From Desulfomicrobium orale DSM 12838 (GTDB lineage Bacteria; Desulfobacterota; Desulfovibrionia; Desulfovibrionales; Desulfomicrobiaceae), in contig NZ_CP014230.1 of NCBI RefSeq assembly GCF_001553625.1, positions 2,480,001 to 2,544,000 of the forward strand: DNA of 64,000 bases, written 5' to 3'. Positions 44,398 to 52,601 of the stretch are shown here, one piece after another (the stretch's first letter is position 1; every line of letters begins with the position of its first letter). The position numbers and the translations under genes were made by a program. Below the pieces are notes generated by a model that was not told where the DNA came from, did not search any database, and saw nothing but the letters and a program-made list of their open reading frames with translations.

Positions 44398-46326
44398 TCA
44401 CTTCCTCCGCGTAAAAGCCCGCACCAGCTCCTCCAGTTGGTCCTCACCGCGCTCCGCTCCGGCATAGCGCAGGGCCACATATTCCCGCACCACAGGTTCC
44501 GCCGCTTCAGCCAGATGAGGATGCCGCGCCGTAAAGCGGGCCAGATGAGTCAACGGACCGTCGCTTCGATGTGCCGGTACACCCAGAGCAGCGCACGCGG
44601 CCAGAAATCGCAGATACAGCTCCCGCGCTCTGTCCCGCCTGAAGGCCGGACGCCGCAGAGAATTCCAGGTCACAGCGGACAGAAAAATTCCGAATCCCAG
44701 AGCCACGGCTGCAATCACGCGTCCCATGCCGCCGGAAGAAAGACCCAGCCGTTCCCACAGGCCGCGCTGCCGCTCGTAGTTGAATCCGAGCATCCACTGA
44801 TTCCAGGAGTTGTTGGCCGCGTCCCACCCCAGACGGAAAAAACGGAACACACGGGAAAACATCTTCACGCCTCCGGCCGGGAGCAAACCCTCCGCCCGGG
44901 GTGCAAACTGTCCGGACCCGCCGGTCAGGCGCTGCGGCGCGATGACGGAGGTGGGGTCCACCCGTTCCCAGCCGCCATCCATCCATACCTCGACCCACGC
45001 ATGGGCCTCGGACTGGCGGACCAGCAGGTACCCGCCCATGGGATTGACCTCGCCACCCTGATACCCCACCACGATGCGGGCCGGTACGCCCGCCGCGCGC
45101 ATCACAAAGGCCATGGCCGAGGCGTAGTGCTCGCAGTACCCTGTGCGGGACGCGAAAAGAAAATGATCGACGATGTCGTTTTCTCCCGTCGCTCCGGGGC
45201 TCAGGGTGTAGGAAAAGCCCCCCTCACGCAGCAGACGCAGAAATGCCCCGACGGCTTCCCGCGCCGGTTTTCCGGCCCACTGCCGGGCCAGATCCCGGCT
45301 GCGCGGATTGCCGCCGGGCAGTTTCACGGCCCACGCTCCGGGCGGCGCCGAACGGTCCGGTCCGGGTGCCACAGCCATGGTGTAACGCACCCTGAACCGC
45401 AGAGGGATCTGGGCCTCCAGCACCTGGCCTTCGCCGAGCGTGATGCCCCGGCGGGAAACGGGCGCAGGCAGGTCCAGAGCGAAAATCCATTTCCCGCTGT
45501 GCGGCTCAAGGGTGACCGTGTACTCGCTTCCCTTGTTTCCGGGTACGGACTCCACCGGCCGGAAAGGCCGTTTCCGCGACCACACCCGGCCATCAAAACT
45601 GTCCAGCACCTGGCCGCGCCAGTACAGGGTTTCCACAGGCGGCACGGGACCCGCAAAGTCCACCCGGAAGGCCACTTCGCCGGACAGGGCCAGATCGCTC
45701 ACGGAACCGGGATCCAGCGTGTCGCTGAAGCCGCTCACCCCCTTGCCCCTGTCGTTGTAAACTCCCCACAGCACACCCTGAAGACGCGGGAAAAAGATGA
45801 AAAGAAAGATGGCCAGAGGCAGGGCCTGAAGCAGTATCTTCATGCCGCGGCGCAGGGCCGGGCAGGGCGAGACGTCTCCGGAATGCAGATAGGCCAGGGC
45901 TCCGGTAACGGCCGCCACGGAGAAGAACATGTAGGCGGTCATGGGCAGTGACTCGGAGTAAAGTACGTTGGTCACCACCACGAAATAGGACAAAAAGGAA
46001 AGGGCCAGCACATCCCGCAGAGATTTGCTCTCCACCGCCTTGAGCCCGAGCATGAGCATAAGCAGGGTCACACCCGCGTCCTCGCCGAAAGACCGCCCGT
46101 ATGCGCTGAACACCATACCCAGACAATACAGGGCCAGCACGACCAGCAGCCATCTGGGCGGCGTGGGCCAGGAGCGGAACTGCATGCCCAGTGCATAGCC
46201 CCAGGCCGAAAAGAGAAATACGCTGACGAACGGAGAAATGTGGAACAGATGAGGAGCAAAAGCGATGGCCGCGGCAGCCAGTACGGCCCGGAAACGGCCG
46301 CGGTCGCAACCCGTGATGCCGTTCAT
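44398..46326 (-). CDS. tgpA: Transglutaminase-like membrane protein (TgpA)
   Basis: A 642-residue protein with an N-terminal block of six to seven membrane helices (DUF3488-like, residues about 10-200), a periplasmic transglutaminase-like core with the Cys-His-Asp triad (RTGYCEHYASAMAFVMRAAG; SEAHAWVEVWMDGG; VDPTS), then one more helix near residue 545 and a cytoplasmic C-terminal domain. The usual partner, a DUF58 protein, is the next gene upstream and is broken by an insertion, so the pathway may be inactive. The usual MoxR ATPase of this system is not in the window. Confidence 0.92.
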   Translation of the reverse strand: MNGITGCDRGRFRAVLAAAAIAFAPHLFHISPFVSVFLFSAWGYALGMQFRSWPTPPRWLLVVLALYCLGMVFSAYGRSFGEDAGVTLLMLMLGLKAVESKSLRDVLALSFLSYFVVVTNVLYSESLPMTAYMFFSVAAVTGALAYLHSGDVSPCPALRRGMKILLQALPLAIFLFIFFPRLQGVLWGVYNDRGKGVSGFSDTLDPGSVSDLALSGEVAFRVDFAGPVPPVETLYWRGQVLDSFDGRVWSRKRPFRPVESVPGNKGSEYTVTLEPHSGKWIFALDLPAPVSRRGITLGEGQVLEAQIPLRFRVRYTMAVAPGPDRSAPPGAWAVKLPGGNPRSRDLARQWAGKPAREAVGAFLRLLREGGFSYTLSPGATGENDIVDHFLFASRTGYCEHYASAMAFVMRAAGVPARIVVGYQGGEVNPMGGYLLVRQSEAHAWVEVWMDGGWERVDPTSVIAPQRLTGGSGQFAPRAEGLLPAGGVKMFSRVFRFFRLGWDAANNSWNQWMLGFNYERQRGLWERLGLSSGGMGRVIAAVALGFGIFLSAVTWNSLRRPAFRRDRARELYLRFLAACAALGVPAHRSDGPLTHLARFTARHPHLAEAAEPVVREYVALRYAGAERGEDQLEELVRAFTRRK

Positions 46327-46779
46327 GATTCCTCCGGCATCAGAGCCAGCGCTTCCATGCAGGTATGTGCATGAACCGCGCCCGCACCGGGAGCAATGTC
46401 CCCGCCGGGCAAACGCAGCGCGTAGCGGCGGCCTTCCCGTTCGGCTTCCAGCACCAGACCGGCCAGACGGCTGATGCGCTCCTCGTAGCCGAATCCGGCC
46501 AGGGCGTTCCAGTCGAGAAAGACGGTGCGCGCCGCTCTGACCTGAAACTCCTTGGAGAAGAGTCCCATGCCGCGCGCCGACGCCTTCCAGGAAATGCGGG
46601 AAAGATGATCGCCGGGCTGATACGGCCGGATTTCCGATACCTCGCCGGACGAATCCGCCGCCCCGCCAAGCCCTTCATCACCCTGTCCACCCAGCAACTG
46701 CCGGATCCGGAGATCCGGAGGCAACGGTTTCGGATACACCAGCCCGGACACGGACAGCTGAAGGGGACTCCAGGCCCTA
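46323..46779 (-). pseudogene. DUF58-domain protein, C-terminal part (broken by IS)
   Basis: The C-terminal 150 residues of a DUF58 protein, with the diagnostic EIRPYQPGDHLSRISWKASAR block. Its stop overlaps the tgpA start (ATGA), as expected for an intact operon. The frame is cut at 46779 by the IS5-family element. Joining base 46777 to base 49098 across a single TA restores an uninterrupted frame (RYPLGLFRAWSPLQ) with the N-terminal part at 49098-49572. Confidence 0.93.
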
Positions 46780-46830
46780 GGGTGTGTTTGCAAACTTTAT
46801 AACCAGCGTGGTTTGGTGTAGCTTTTGGAC

Positions 46831-47226
46831 ATGTGTTATACCGATATTTCCGATGAAACCTGGCAACGGCTTGAGCCCGTTCTGCCGCTTGAGGGTTCGC
46901 CCAAAGGCGGCCGTCCGGCCAAAGATAAACGAACATTCATAAATGCAATCATCTGGCTGCTGCGCACCGGGGCTCCCTGGAGGGCCCTGCCGAAAGAGTA
47001 TGGGTCATGGAATGCCGTGTATTCCCGCTTTCGGCGTTGGCAGATAAAAGGATCCTGGAAAGCAGTCTTTCTCGCTCTGGCGTCTGACCCCGATCTCGAA
47101 GCGGTAATGATTGACGGTACGTACATCCATGCCCACAAACATTCGGCTGGCGCAAAAGGGGGCAGCACAGACAAGCTCTGGGCCGCAGTCGTGGAGGTTT
47201 TACCTCCAAGCTGCATGCACAGGTAG
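46831..47226 (+). CDS. IS5-family transposase, first frame (orfA)
   Basis: ATG at 46831 starts MCYTDISDETWQRLEPVLP, followed by GGRPAKDKRTFINAIIWLLRTGAPWRALP, the helix-turn-helix region of IS5-type transposases. The first catalytic Asp is in VMIDGTYIHAHKHSAGAKGG. The frame then leaves the protein family sequence and ends at TAG 47224-47226. The run AAAAGGGGG (47154-47162) is the likely site of a -1 shift into orfB. Confidence 0.9.
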   Translation: MCYTDISDETWQRLEPVLPLEGSPKGGRPAKDKRTFINAIIWLLRTGAPWRALPKEYGSWNAVYSRFRRWQIKGSWKAVFLALASDPDLEAVMIDGTYIHAHKHSAGAKGGSTDKLWAAVVEVLPPSCMHR

Positions 47227-47600
47227 ACGCGCTCGGCAATCCTGTATCGTTTTTCCTTACAGGAGGTGAATGCGCGGATATCAGTGTTGCACCACAATTA
47301 CTTGAAGGGGTTCGTGATTGCACTGTCATTGCCGATAAAGGGTATGACAGCGAGCCGTTAGTTCAACTTCTTGAAGCAAGAGGCTGTACCGTAGTTATTC
47401 CTCCACGCTCAAATCGTAAAACACCTCGTCGGTATGATCGGCATCTTTATAAGGAACGGCACCTTGTTGAATGCTTTTTCAGTAAAATCAAAGAGTACCG
47501 CAGAGTGGCAACACGTTATGAAAAGCTTGCCCAGACTTTTCTTTCTTTCGTTTACCTGGCAGCTTCAATGATTTGGATCAAATCATTGCTGTCCGGCTAA
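47154..47600 (+). CDS. IS5-family transposase, second frame (orfB)
   Basis: In the -1 frame relative to orfA the family sequence continues: GQHRQALGRSRGGFTSKLHAQ, GGECADISVAPQLLEG, the second catalytic Asp in VIADKGYDS, and the R-x3-E-x6-K motif in ERHLVECFFSKIK. It has no good start of its own, so it is made by frameshift. At 47583 the IS4 begins; the frame runs a few codons into it and stops (SLLSG, TAA 47598-47600) instead of ending K-stop. The transposase is thus nearly complete despite the insertion. Confidence 0.85.
   Translation, partial: KRGQHRQALGRSRGGFTSKLHAQVDALGNPVSFFLTGGECADISVAPQLLEGVRDCTVIADKGYDSEPLVQLLEARGCTVVIPPRSNRKTPRRYDRHLYKERHLVECFFSKIKEYRRVATRYEKLAQTFLSFVYLAASMIWIKSLLSG
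47347..47583 (+). repeat. 237-bp direct repeat flanking IS4 copy 2 (left)
   Basis: This segment of the IS5 orfB is repeated without any difference I can see at 48844-49080. The two copies flank the IS4 directly, with no short target duplication. Confidence 0.95.
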
Positions 47601-48843
47601 GGGATAAGAAAAGAGTCCAAAATCTCAGCGATGTGTGGTAAAAGAAATCACCACAACATCTTGCCACACAAGGAGATTTTGGACTTGAGTCACCATAATA
47701 CACTATTCTCCCAGACGCTATCTCTGATTCCCAGACATGTTTTTCAGAAACTCGAAAGACGGCACAAAACCGGGCGCTCGTCGCGTCAATTCGGTTTCAA
47801 GGAGCAGTTCACGGTCATGGCCTTCATCCAGCTTGCCGCAAGACGTTCCATGCGCGATGGCCTGCGCTGCCTTGAGGCTGCGGGAAACCGCCTGTATCAC
47901 TGGGGACTGAAAAACGTGGCCCGCTCGACCTTTGCTGACGCGAACAATTCTCGCCCCGTAGGCTTTTTCAAGGATCTGTTCGCCGAGATGTACGGCCTGT
48001 GCGCCGCAAAAGCCCCGAAGCACAAATTCCGTTTCAAATCCAAATTGTTCAGTCTGGACGCCACCACCATAAAGCTTTGCCTGCCGCTTTTTCCCTGGGC
48101 CTCGTTTCGGCAGGCCAAGGGCGGCGTCAAAGTACATACCTTGCTGGATCACGATGGCCATATCCCGGCTTTCGCAACCGTCACCGACGCCAAAACCCAT
48201 GAAAGCCGCATAGCTCAGGCTATGGAGTTGCCCAGGGGCTCCATCGTGGTCTTTGACAAGGGCTTCACCAGCTATCCCTGGTTTCGGTTCCTCGGGGCAA
48301 AGGGCGTCTTTTTTGTGACCCGGCTCAAGCGCAACGCCGTTTTCAAACTCCTGGAGCGCCGCCTCGTGAATCGCAAGACCGGCGTTACTTCCGATCACAT
48401 CATTGAAGTCTCCAGCCGGGGAAAATCCTTACGCCTGCGCCGTATCGGCTATCGTGACCAGGAAACCGGGAAACACTACGAATTTTTGACCAACCATTTC
48501 CGGCTTTCGGCGAAAACCATCGCCGACATCTATAAAGACCGCTGGCAAATCGAGCTCTTCTTCAAGGAAATCAAACAAAATTTGCGCATAAAGACCTTCG
48601 TCGGCAACTCGGAAAATGCGGTTCTGATCCAGATTTACACGGCCCTGACGGTTTACCTGCTCCTCGCGTACCAGAAATTCCTCAGCCGTCTCGGACTCTC
48701 CGTACAGCAACTCTTCCAGCTCATTCAACTCAACCTGCTCGGCGAGGCCTCCTTGGATGAACTCCTGAATCCCAGACGACGAAAATTCGATAATTCATAT
48801 AACTTCACACTGTTAGATTACATCGCTTAGCCGGACAGCAATG
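47584..48843 (+). mobile_element. IS4-family insertion sequence, copy 2 (1260 bp)
   Basis: Same 18-bp terminal repeats and length as copy 1, in opposite orientation. The nine bases left (GGATCAAAT) and right (ACAGCGAGC) do not match, so there is no target duplication, unlike copy 1. Both flanks are IS5 sequence, but from different positions of that element. Confidence 0.95.
47685..48830 (+). CDS. IS4-family transposase (copy 2)
   Basis: 381 residues from a TTG start behind AAGGAG, with the DDE residues in FSLDATTIKL, IVVFDKGF and the YKDRWQIELFFKEIK signature. It differs from copy 1 at three residues. Intact. Confidence 0.93.
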   Translation: MSHHNTLFSQTLSLIPRHVFQKLERRHKTGRSSRQFGFKEQFTVMAFIQLAARRSMRDGLRCLEAAGNRLYHWGLKNVARSTFADANNSRPVGFFKDLFAEMYGLCAAKAPKHKFRFKSKLFSLDATTIKLCLPLFPWASFRQAKGGVKVHTLLDHDGHIPAFATVTDAKTHESRIAQAMELPRGSIVVFDKGFTSYPWFRFLGAKGVFFVTRLKRNAVFKLLERRLVNRKTGVTSDHIIEVSSRGKSLRLRRIGYRDQETGKHYEFLTNHFRLSAKTIADIYKDRWQIELFFKEIKQNLRIKTFVGNSENAVLIQIYTALTVYLLLAYQKFLSRLGLSVQQLFQLIQLNLLGEASLDELLNPRRRKFDNSYNFTLLDYIA

Positions 48844-49080
48844 ACAGCGAGCCGTTAGTTCAACTTCTTGAAGCAAGAGGCTGTACCGTAGTTATTCCTC
48901 CACGCTCAAATCGTAAAACACCTCGTCGGTATGATCGGCATCTTTATAAGGAACGGCACCTTGTTGAATGCTTTTTCAGTAAAATCAAAGAGTACCGCAG
49001 AGTGGCAACACGTTATGAAAAGCTTGCCCAGACTTTTCTTTCTTTCGTTTACCTGGCAGCTTCAATGATTTGGATCAAAT
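48844..49080 (+). repeat. 237-bp direct repeat flanking IS4 copy 2 (right); IS5 orfB remnant
   Basis: Second copy of the IS5 orfB 3' part. Here the frame ends with the native K-TAG (stop at 49080-49082) and runs into the right terminal repeat of the IS5 element. Without a start it is not expressed as a protein. Confidence 0.93.
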
Positions 49081-49097
49081 AGTTTGCAAACACACCC

Positions 49098-49572
49098 TAA
49101 ACAGCCCCAGCGGATAACGAGTGCTGATGGTCAGCCGCCCCAGGGGCAGACGGCCCCGCTTGAGAGCCGGCAGATGCAGGGAAACATCGCTTTCACCGAG
49201 GGCCTCCAGAGAAAAACGGATGGATGCGGCCCCGACCCGGGCGGTCAGCATCCCGCGCGGCCGTCCCCCGGCCCGGAAGAGAATCCGCAGCCGGGCTTCC
49301 TCGCCGCAAAAGGCCGGAAGCAGGCGCACATCCTCCACACGCAGCCCGGCCATGTTGGCGTAGGTGTGAACGGCCGAGACAAGGGCCATGCTCCCCAGCA
49401 GGAAAGTCAGCAGAAAGGCCAGATTGTTGGTGTAGTTGATGGCCGCCACCAGCATGGCCAGCAGAAAAAAAACAAACACCATCCCCGAACGGGTCGGCAG
49501 AATGTAAATGCGCCGCCGGGTCAGAGATACGGGCAGCGATACCGGTCGCCGGTTCTGAAACGGATTCTTCAT
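49098..49572 (-). pseudogene. DUF58-domain protein, N-terminal part (broken by IS)
   Basis: ATG at 49572 (MKNPFQNRRPVSLPVSL) starts a DUF58 protein with two close membrane segments (residues about 30-70: GMVFVFFLLAMLVAAINYTNNLAFLLTFLLG, in outline) and the beginning of the soluble domain. The native sequence stops at RYPLGLF, where the IS5-family element entered; the frame then reads a few element codons and ends. The C-terminal remainder is at 46323-46779. The gene would be about 310 residues when joined. Confidence 0.93.
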
Positions 49573-49706
49573 TATGCAATGTATTCAAAAGGCCCCGGCC
49601 GTACCGGCAATAAATTTGTCCCAACTTCGATGCATCCGACGCCGCAGACAAAAACAACACTCTCTTCCGGCATATCTGGAGGCAACGCCGCGGCGCTCTT
49701 CAAATG

Positions 49707-49722
49707 CCAAAATGCATTTTGG
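49707..49722. promoter_or_regulatory. 16-bp perfect palindrome, possible operator
   Basis: CCAAAATGCATTTTGG lies between the fusA stop and the DUF58 start, 135 bases before the latter. It is AT-rich in a GC-rich context and could bind a dimeric regulator of the DUF58-tgpA operon. It has no U run to make it a terminator. Confidence 0.3.
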
Positions 49723-49767
49723 ACCAGATAGGGACACGCGGAGCGCATCACAAAATAACGGCACAGG

Positions 49768-51759
49768 CTAGTTTTCCGTGTCGTAGCGACTGAAAGTCAG
49801 AGAGTAGAAGGCCTTGCCCTTGGTCCGGGAGCGCAGTTCCGTGGCGAAGCCGAAGAGCTGGCGCATGGGAGCCAGGGCCATGATTTCCGATCCGCCCTCC
49901 GAAGAACGCACATCCAGAATGCGCGCGTTCTTGATGCCCAGAAGATTCACGCATTCGCCGACATATTCGGCGGGTGTGCGCAACTCCACACTCATGATGG
50001 GTTCAAGGCGGACAGGCGAAGCTGCCGACAGGGCCCGCTGCATGGCATCCAGAGCGGCCATGCGCACCCCGAGTTCCGTCAGGCCGCCCTCGAAAGGCTC
50101 CACAGATTCCACGCGGACGCGGGTGTCGGTCATGACGCACCCGCCCACTCCGGCTTGCAGGGCATCCTCGGCAGCGCGCACGGCAACCGCGGTCTGCGCG
50201 CCCTCAGGCAGTTCCGTCGTCACGGCACTGCCTTCCCCGCGCCGGGCCGGGTGCACCGAAACCCGGACCAGCCCGCCATGGCGCTGATCGCCGATCATCC
50301 GGGAACAGACGCCCTCGCCCGAAGCCGCCTCCCGCACCGTCTCCATGAAGATGACCTGCGGATTGCCGTGGCGGAAAGGCACGCCGCTTTCCCGCCGCAG
50401 CCGCTCCAGCACCACTTCCAGATGCAGCTCCCCCAGGCCGGACACAATGAGCTGGTCCGTTTCCTGATCCGTGAAAGAACGCAGCGTGGGATCTTCCACT
50501 GCATATCTTTCAAGCAGCATCTGAAGCTTTTCCGTATCGCTGGCGCTGCCCGGCACCAGCGCCACGTTCAGAACAGGCTGGAGCACATCGATATTTTCCA
50601 GCTGCAAGGCGGACTTGCCGGAGAAAAGCGTGTCCCCGGTGCGGCAATCCCTGAGTCCGGTAGCCAGAACGATCTCTCCCGCTCCCGCCTCGGCGACGGG
50701 TTCGTGGCGGTTGGCGTGCACCGTATAGAGTTTGTGGATCTTTTCGAATCCGCCCAGCCGGGAGTTGTACACTGCGCTGTTCTCGCCGATCCGGCCGCCA
50801 TAGACCCGCAGAAAATTCTTTTTGTGCGCGCCTTCGAACAGCACCTTGAACACGAAGCCCACAAATCTGTCTCCGGCCACCTCCGCGTCCCGCAGGCGCT
50901 CCTGGACCGCCGCATGGGAAAAGGACTCGTCCGGGGCGGGCAGAAACCGCGCCACCCCGTCCATGAGGGGCTGCACGCCCGTGTTCCTGAGAGCGCTGCC
51001 GCAATAGACAGGCACTCCCCGGCCGGAAAGGGTGACCCGGCGCACGGCGGACAGCAGCTCATCCATGCCGGGTTCTTCTTCGGCCAGATATTTTTCCATG
51101 ATCGCGTCATCGAGCTCGGCCAGAGCCTCGATGCAGGCCATGCGCCGGGCGGCCAGATAATCCCGGTCCGGAGCATCCTCCTCCCGTACGGTCTCGCCCT
51201 GATCACCGGGATCGAAAACCAGCATGCGGCCGCGCAGTACGTCGAGTACCGCTCCTTCCTCCACGCCGGGAACAGGCACGGTCAGCGGCAGCGGCGTCAC
51301 GCCGAAACGGGCGGCCATATCCGCCGTCACGGCCTGATAATCCGCGCCAGGGCGGTCGATCTTGTTCACAAACACCAGCTTGGGGAGATGATACTTCTCG
51401 GCCTGCCGCCATACGGTCTCGCTCTGGGATTCGATGCCGTTCACGGCGCAGAAGACCATCACCGCGCCGTCGCACACGCGCAGGGCGCGCTCCACCTCCA
51501 CGTTGAAATCCACGTGTCCCGGCGTGTCGATGATGTTGATACGGCAGTCCCGCCACTCGATGGTGGTGCAGGCCGAAGTGATGGTAATGCCCCGCTTCTG
51601 CTCTTCCTCAAGATAGTCCATGGTGGCGTTGCCGTCATGGACCTCGCCCAGCCTGTGAATCTTCCGGGCGTAGAAAAGCAGGCGTTCGGTCAGGGTGGTC
51701 TTGCCCGCGTCGATGTGGGCGATGATGCCTATATTGCGAAAACTGACGCGTTTTTTCAT
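49768..51759 (-). CDS. fusA: Elongation factor G paralogue
   Basis: A 663-residue translational GTPase. G1 IAHIDAGKTTLTERLLFY, switch I/G2 EEQKRGITITSACTTI, G3 DTPGHVDFNVEVERAL, G4 FVNKIDRPGADY and the CGSALRNTGVQPLMDGV G5 region are all present, followed by domains II-V. It is shorter than the canonical 690-residue EF-G and has no ribosomal-protein genes beside it, so it may be an EF-G2-type factor (translocation or ribosome recycling) rather than the str-operon gene. It follows the unknown gene at 51766 by six bases. Confidence 0.93.
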   Translation of the reverse strand: MKKRVSFRNIGIIAHIDAGKTTLTERLLFYARKIHRLGEVHDGNATMDYLEEEQKRGITITSACTTIEWRDCRINIIDTPGHVDFNVEVERALRVCDGAVMVFCAVNGIESQSETVWRQAEKYHLPKLVFVNKIDRPGADYQAVTADMAARFGVTPLPLTVPVPGVEEGAVLDVLRGRMLVFDPGDQGETVREEDAPDRDYLAARRMACIEALAELDDAIMEKYLAEEEPGMDELLSAVRRVTLSGRGVPVYCGSALRNTGVQPLMDGVARFLPAPDESFSHAAVQERLRDAEVAGDRFVGFVFKVLFEGAHKKNFLRVYGGRIGENSAVYNSRLGGFEKIHKLYTVHANRHEPVAEAGAGEIVLATGLRDCRTGDTLFSGKSALQLENIDVLQPVLNVALVPGSASDTEKLQMLLERYAVEDPTLRSFTDQETDQLIVSGLGELHLEVVLERLRRESGVPFRHGNPQVIFMETVREAASGEGVCSRMIGDQRHGGLVRVSVHPARRGEGSAVTTELPEGAQTAVAVRAAEDALQAGVGGCVMTDTRVRVESVEPFEGGLTELGVRMAALDAMQRALSAASPVRLEPIMSVELRTPAEYVGECVNLLGIKNARILDVRSSEGGSEIMALAPMRQLFGFATELRSRTKGKAFYSLTFSRYDTEN

Positions 51760-51765
51760 GGCGAT

Positions 51766-52485
51766 TCAGCGGAACAGTACGGAGGTATGCCGGAAGGCTT
51801 CCGGCGTGAGCACATCCCACGGCCAGCAGCCCAGAAACTTCTCGTCCATGACCACCGGAGCGTCCCCGGCTTCGCCGCCATAGACGATGTACGGATGGGA
51901 ATGGGGCTGCGGTGCGGTCTGGGCGGTAACCTGAGCATAAGCCGAGGCATATTCGGATTCGGGCAGCCGCACGGCCACACCGTACCGGGCCGGATCCGGA
52001 CGCAGGACGAGGGGAAAATCAAGTCCGGTTCCGGCCAGATCGACAGCCACTCCACGGCCCGAAGCGGCCAGCACGTTCAGAGCGCCCTGCGGATCACGCG
52101 TGAAGAGCTGATCCACGGACAGCAGATCGAAACCAAAAAGAAGCGGCTCCGTCACCGGCCCGTCAATATATGCGACCAGTACGCCGACTTTCGCCACCAG
52201 AGCCTGCACCATCGCCGAAAAAATAGCTGTGGGCGGAAAGCGGCGCTGATCCACGGCGAAAAACGCCCAGTCCAGAGGCTCACTGCACACCTGGCGCTCC
52301 ACGTGGCCGAAGCGGCGGCACTCGGACACCGGCTCGATGCCGGTCTGGGCCAGCGCATAGGCAAAGGCCACGGCGTTCTTGATGATGGACTTCTGGACGG
52401 CCGGACAATGCTCATAAGCTTCGCCCAGACGCTCATCGCCGATATCGGGGGCAAAACCGTACCGGGTCAGTTCTTCTTCAATCAT
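51766..52485 (-). CDS. Unknown soluble protein, 239 residues
   Basis: Starts MIEEELTRYGFAPDIGDERLG; it has no signal peptide or clear membrane helix. Central blocks are WAFFAVDQRRFPPTAIFSAMVQALVAKVGVLVAYIDGP and EPLLFGFDLLSVDQLFTRDPQGALNVLAASGRG; the C-terminus has SHPYIVYGGEAGDAPVVMDEKFLGCWPWD. I do not recognise the family. It lies between leuB and fusA, probably in one transcript with fusA; the spacer to leuB contains the second REP-like repeat. Confidence 0.75.
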   Translation of the reverse strand: MIEEELTRYGFAPDIGDERLGEAYEHCPAVQKSIIKNAVAFAYALAQTGIEPVSECRRFGHVERQVCSEPLDWAFFAVDQRRFPPTAIFSAMVQALVAKVGVLVAYIDGPVTEPLLFGFDLLSVDQLFTRDPQGALNVLAASGRGVAVDLAGTGLDFPLVLRPDPARYGVAVRLPESEYASAYAQVTAQTAPQPHSHPYIVYGGEAGDAPVVMDEKFLGCWPWDVLTPEAFRHTSVLFR

Positions 52486-52533
52486 ATTATTTTATTGCAA
52501 GGCTTGATCTTCAAAACTACACATAATTTGAAC

Positions 52534-52580
52534 GGGTCCAGGGACGAATCCCTGGCGGGGTGCGGGGCAGAGCCCCGCGA
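52534..52580 (-). repeat. GC-rich REP-like hairpin repeat, copy 2
   Basis: Read on the minus strand, directly after the leuB stop: stem GCGGGGC/GCCCCGC with TCT loop, spacer, then CCAGGGA/TCCCTGG closed by a TTCG tetraloop. It matches the unit at 31571-31612 apart from the loop bases. The orientation relative to the preceding gene is the same in both copies. Confidence 0.8.
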
Positions 52581-52601
52581 AAAAATCTGCCGCCTCCGCA
52601 C

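Larger units (their letters stand above)
46780..49097 (+). mobile_element. IS5-family (IS427-group-like) element carrying an internal IS4
   Basis: Bounded by the inverted repeat GGGTGTGTTTGCAAAC and flanked by a TA duplication (46778-46779 and 49098-49099). Without the internal IS4 (1260 bp) and the second copy of a 237-bp segment, the element would be about 0.8 kb, a normal size for this group. Two overlapping transposase frames are read on the + strand. The inner structure is chimeric: the last 237 bases before the right terminal repeat occur both left and right of the IS4. Confidence 0.9.
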
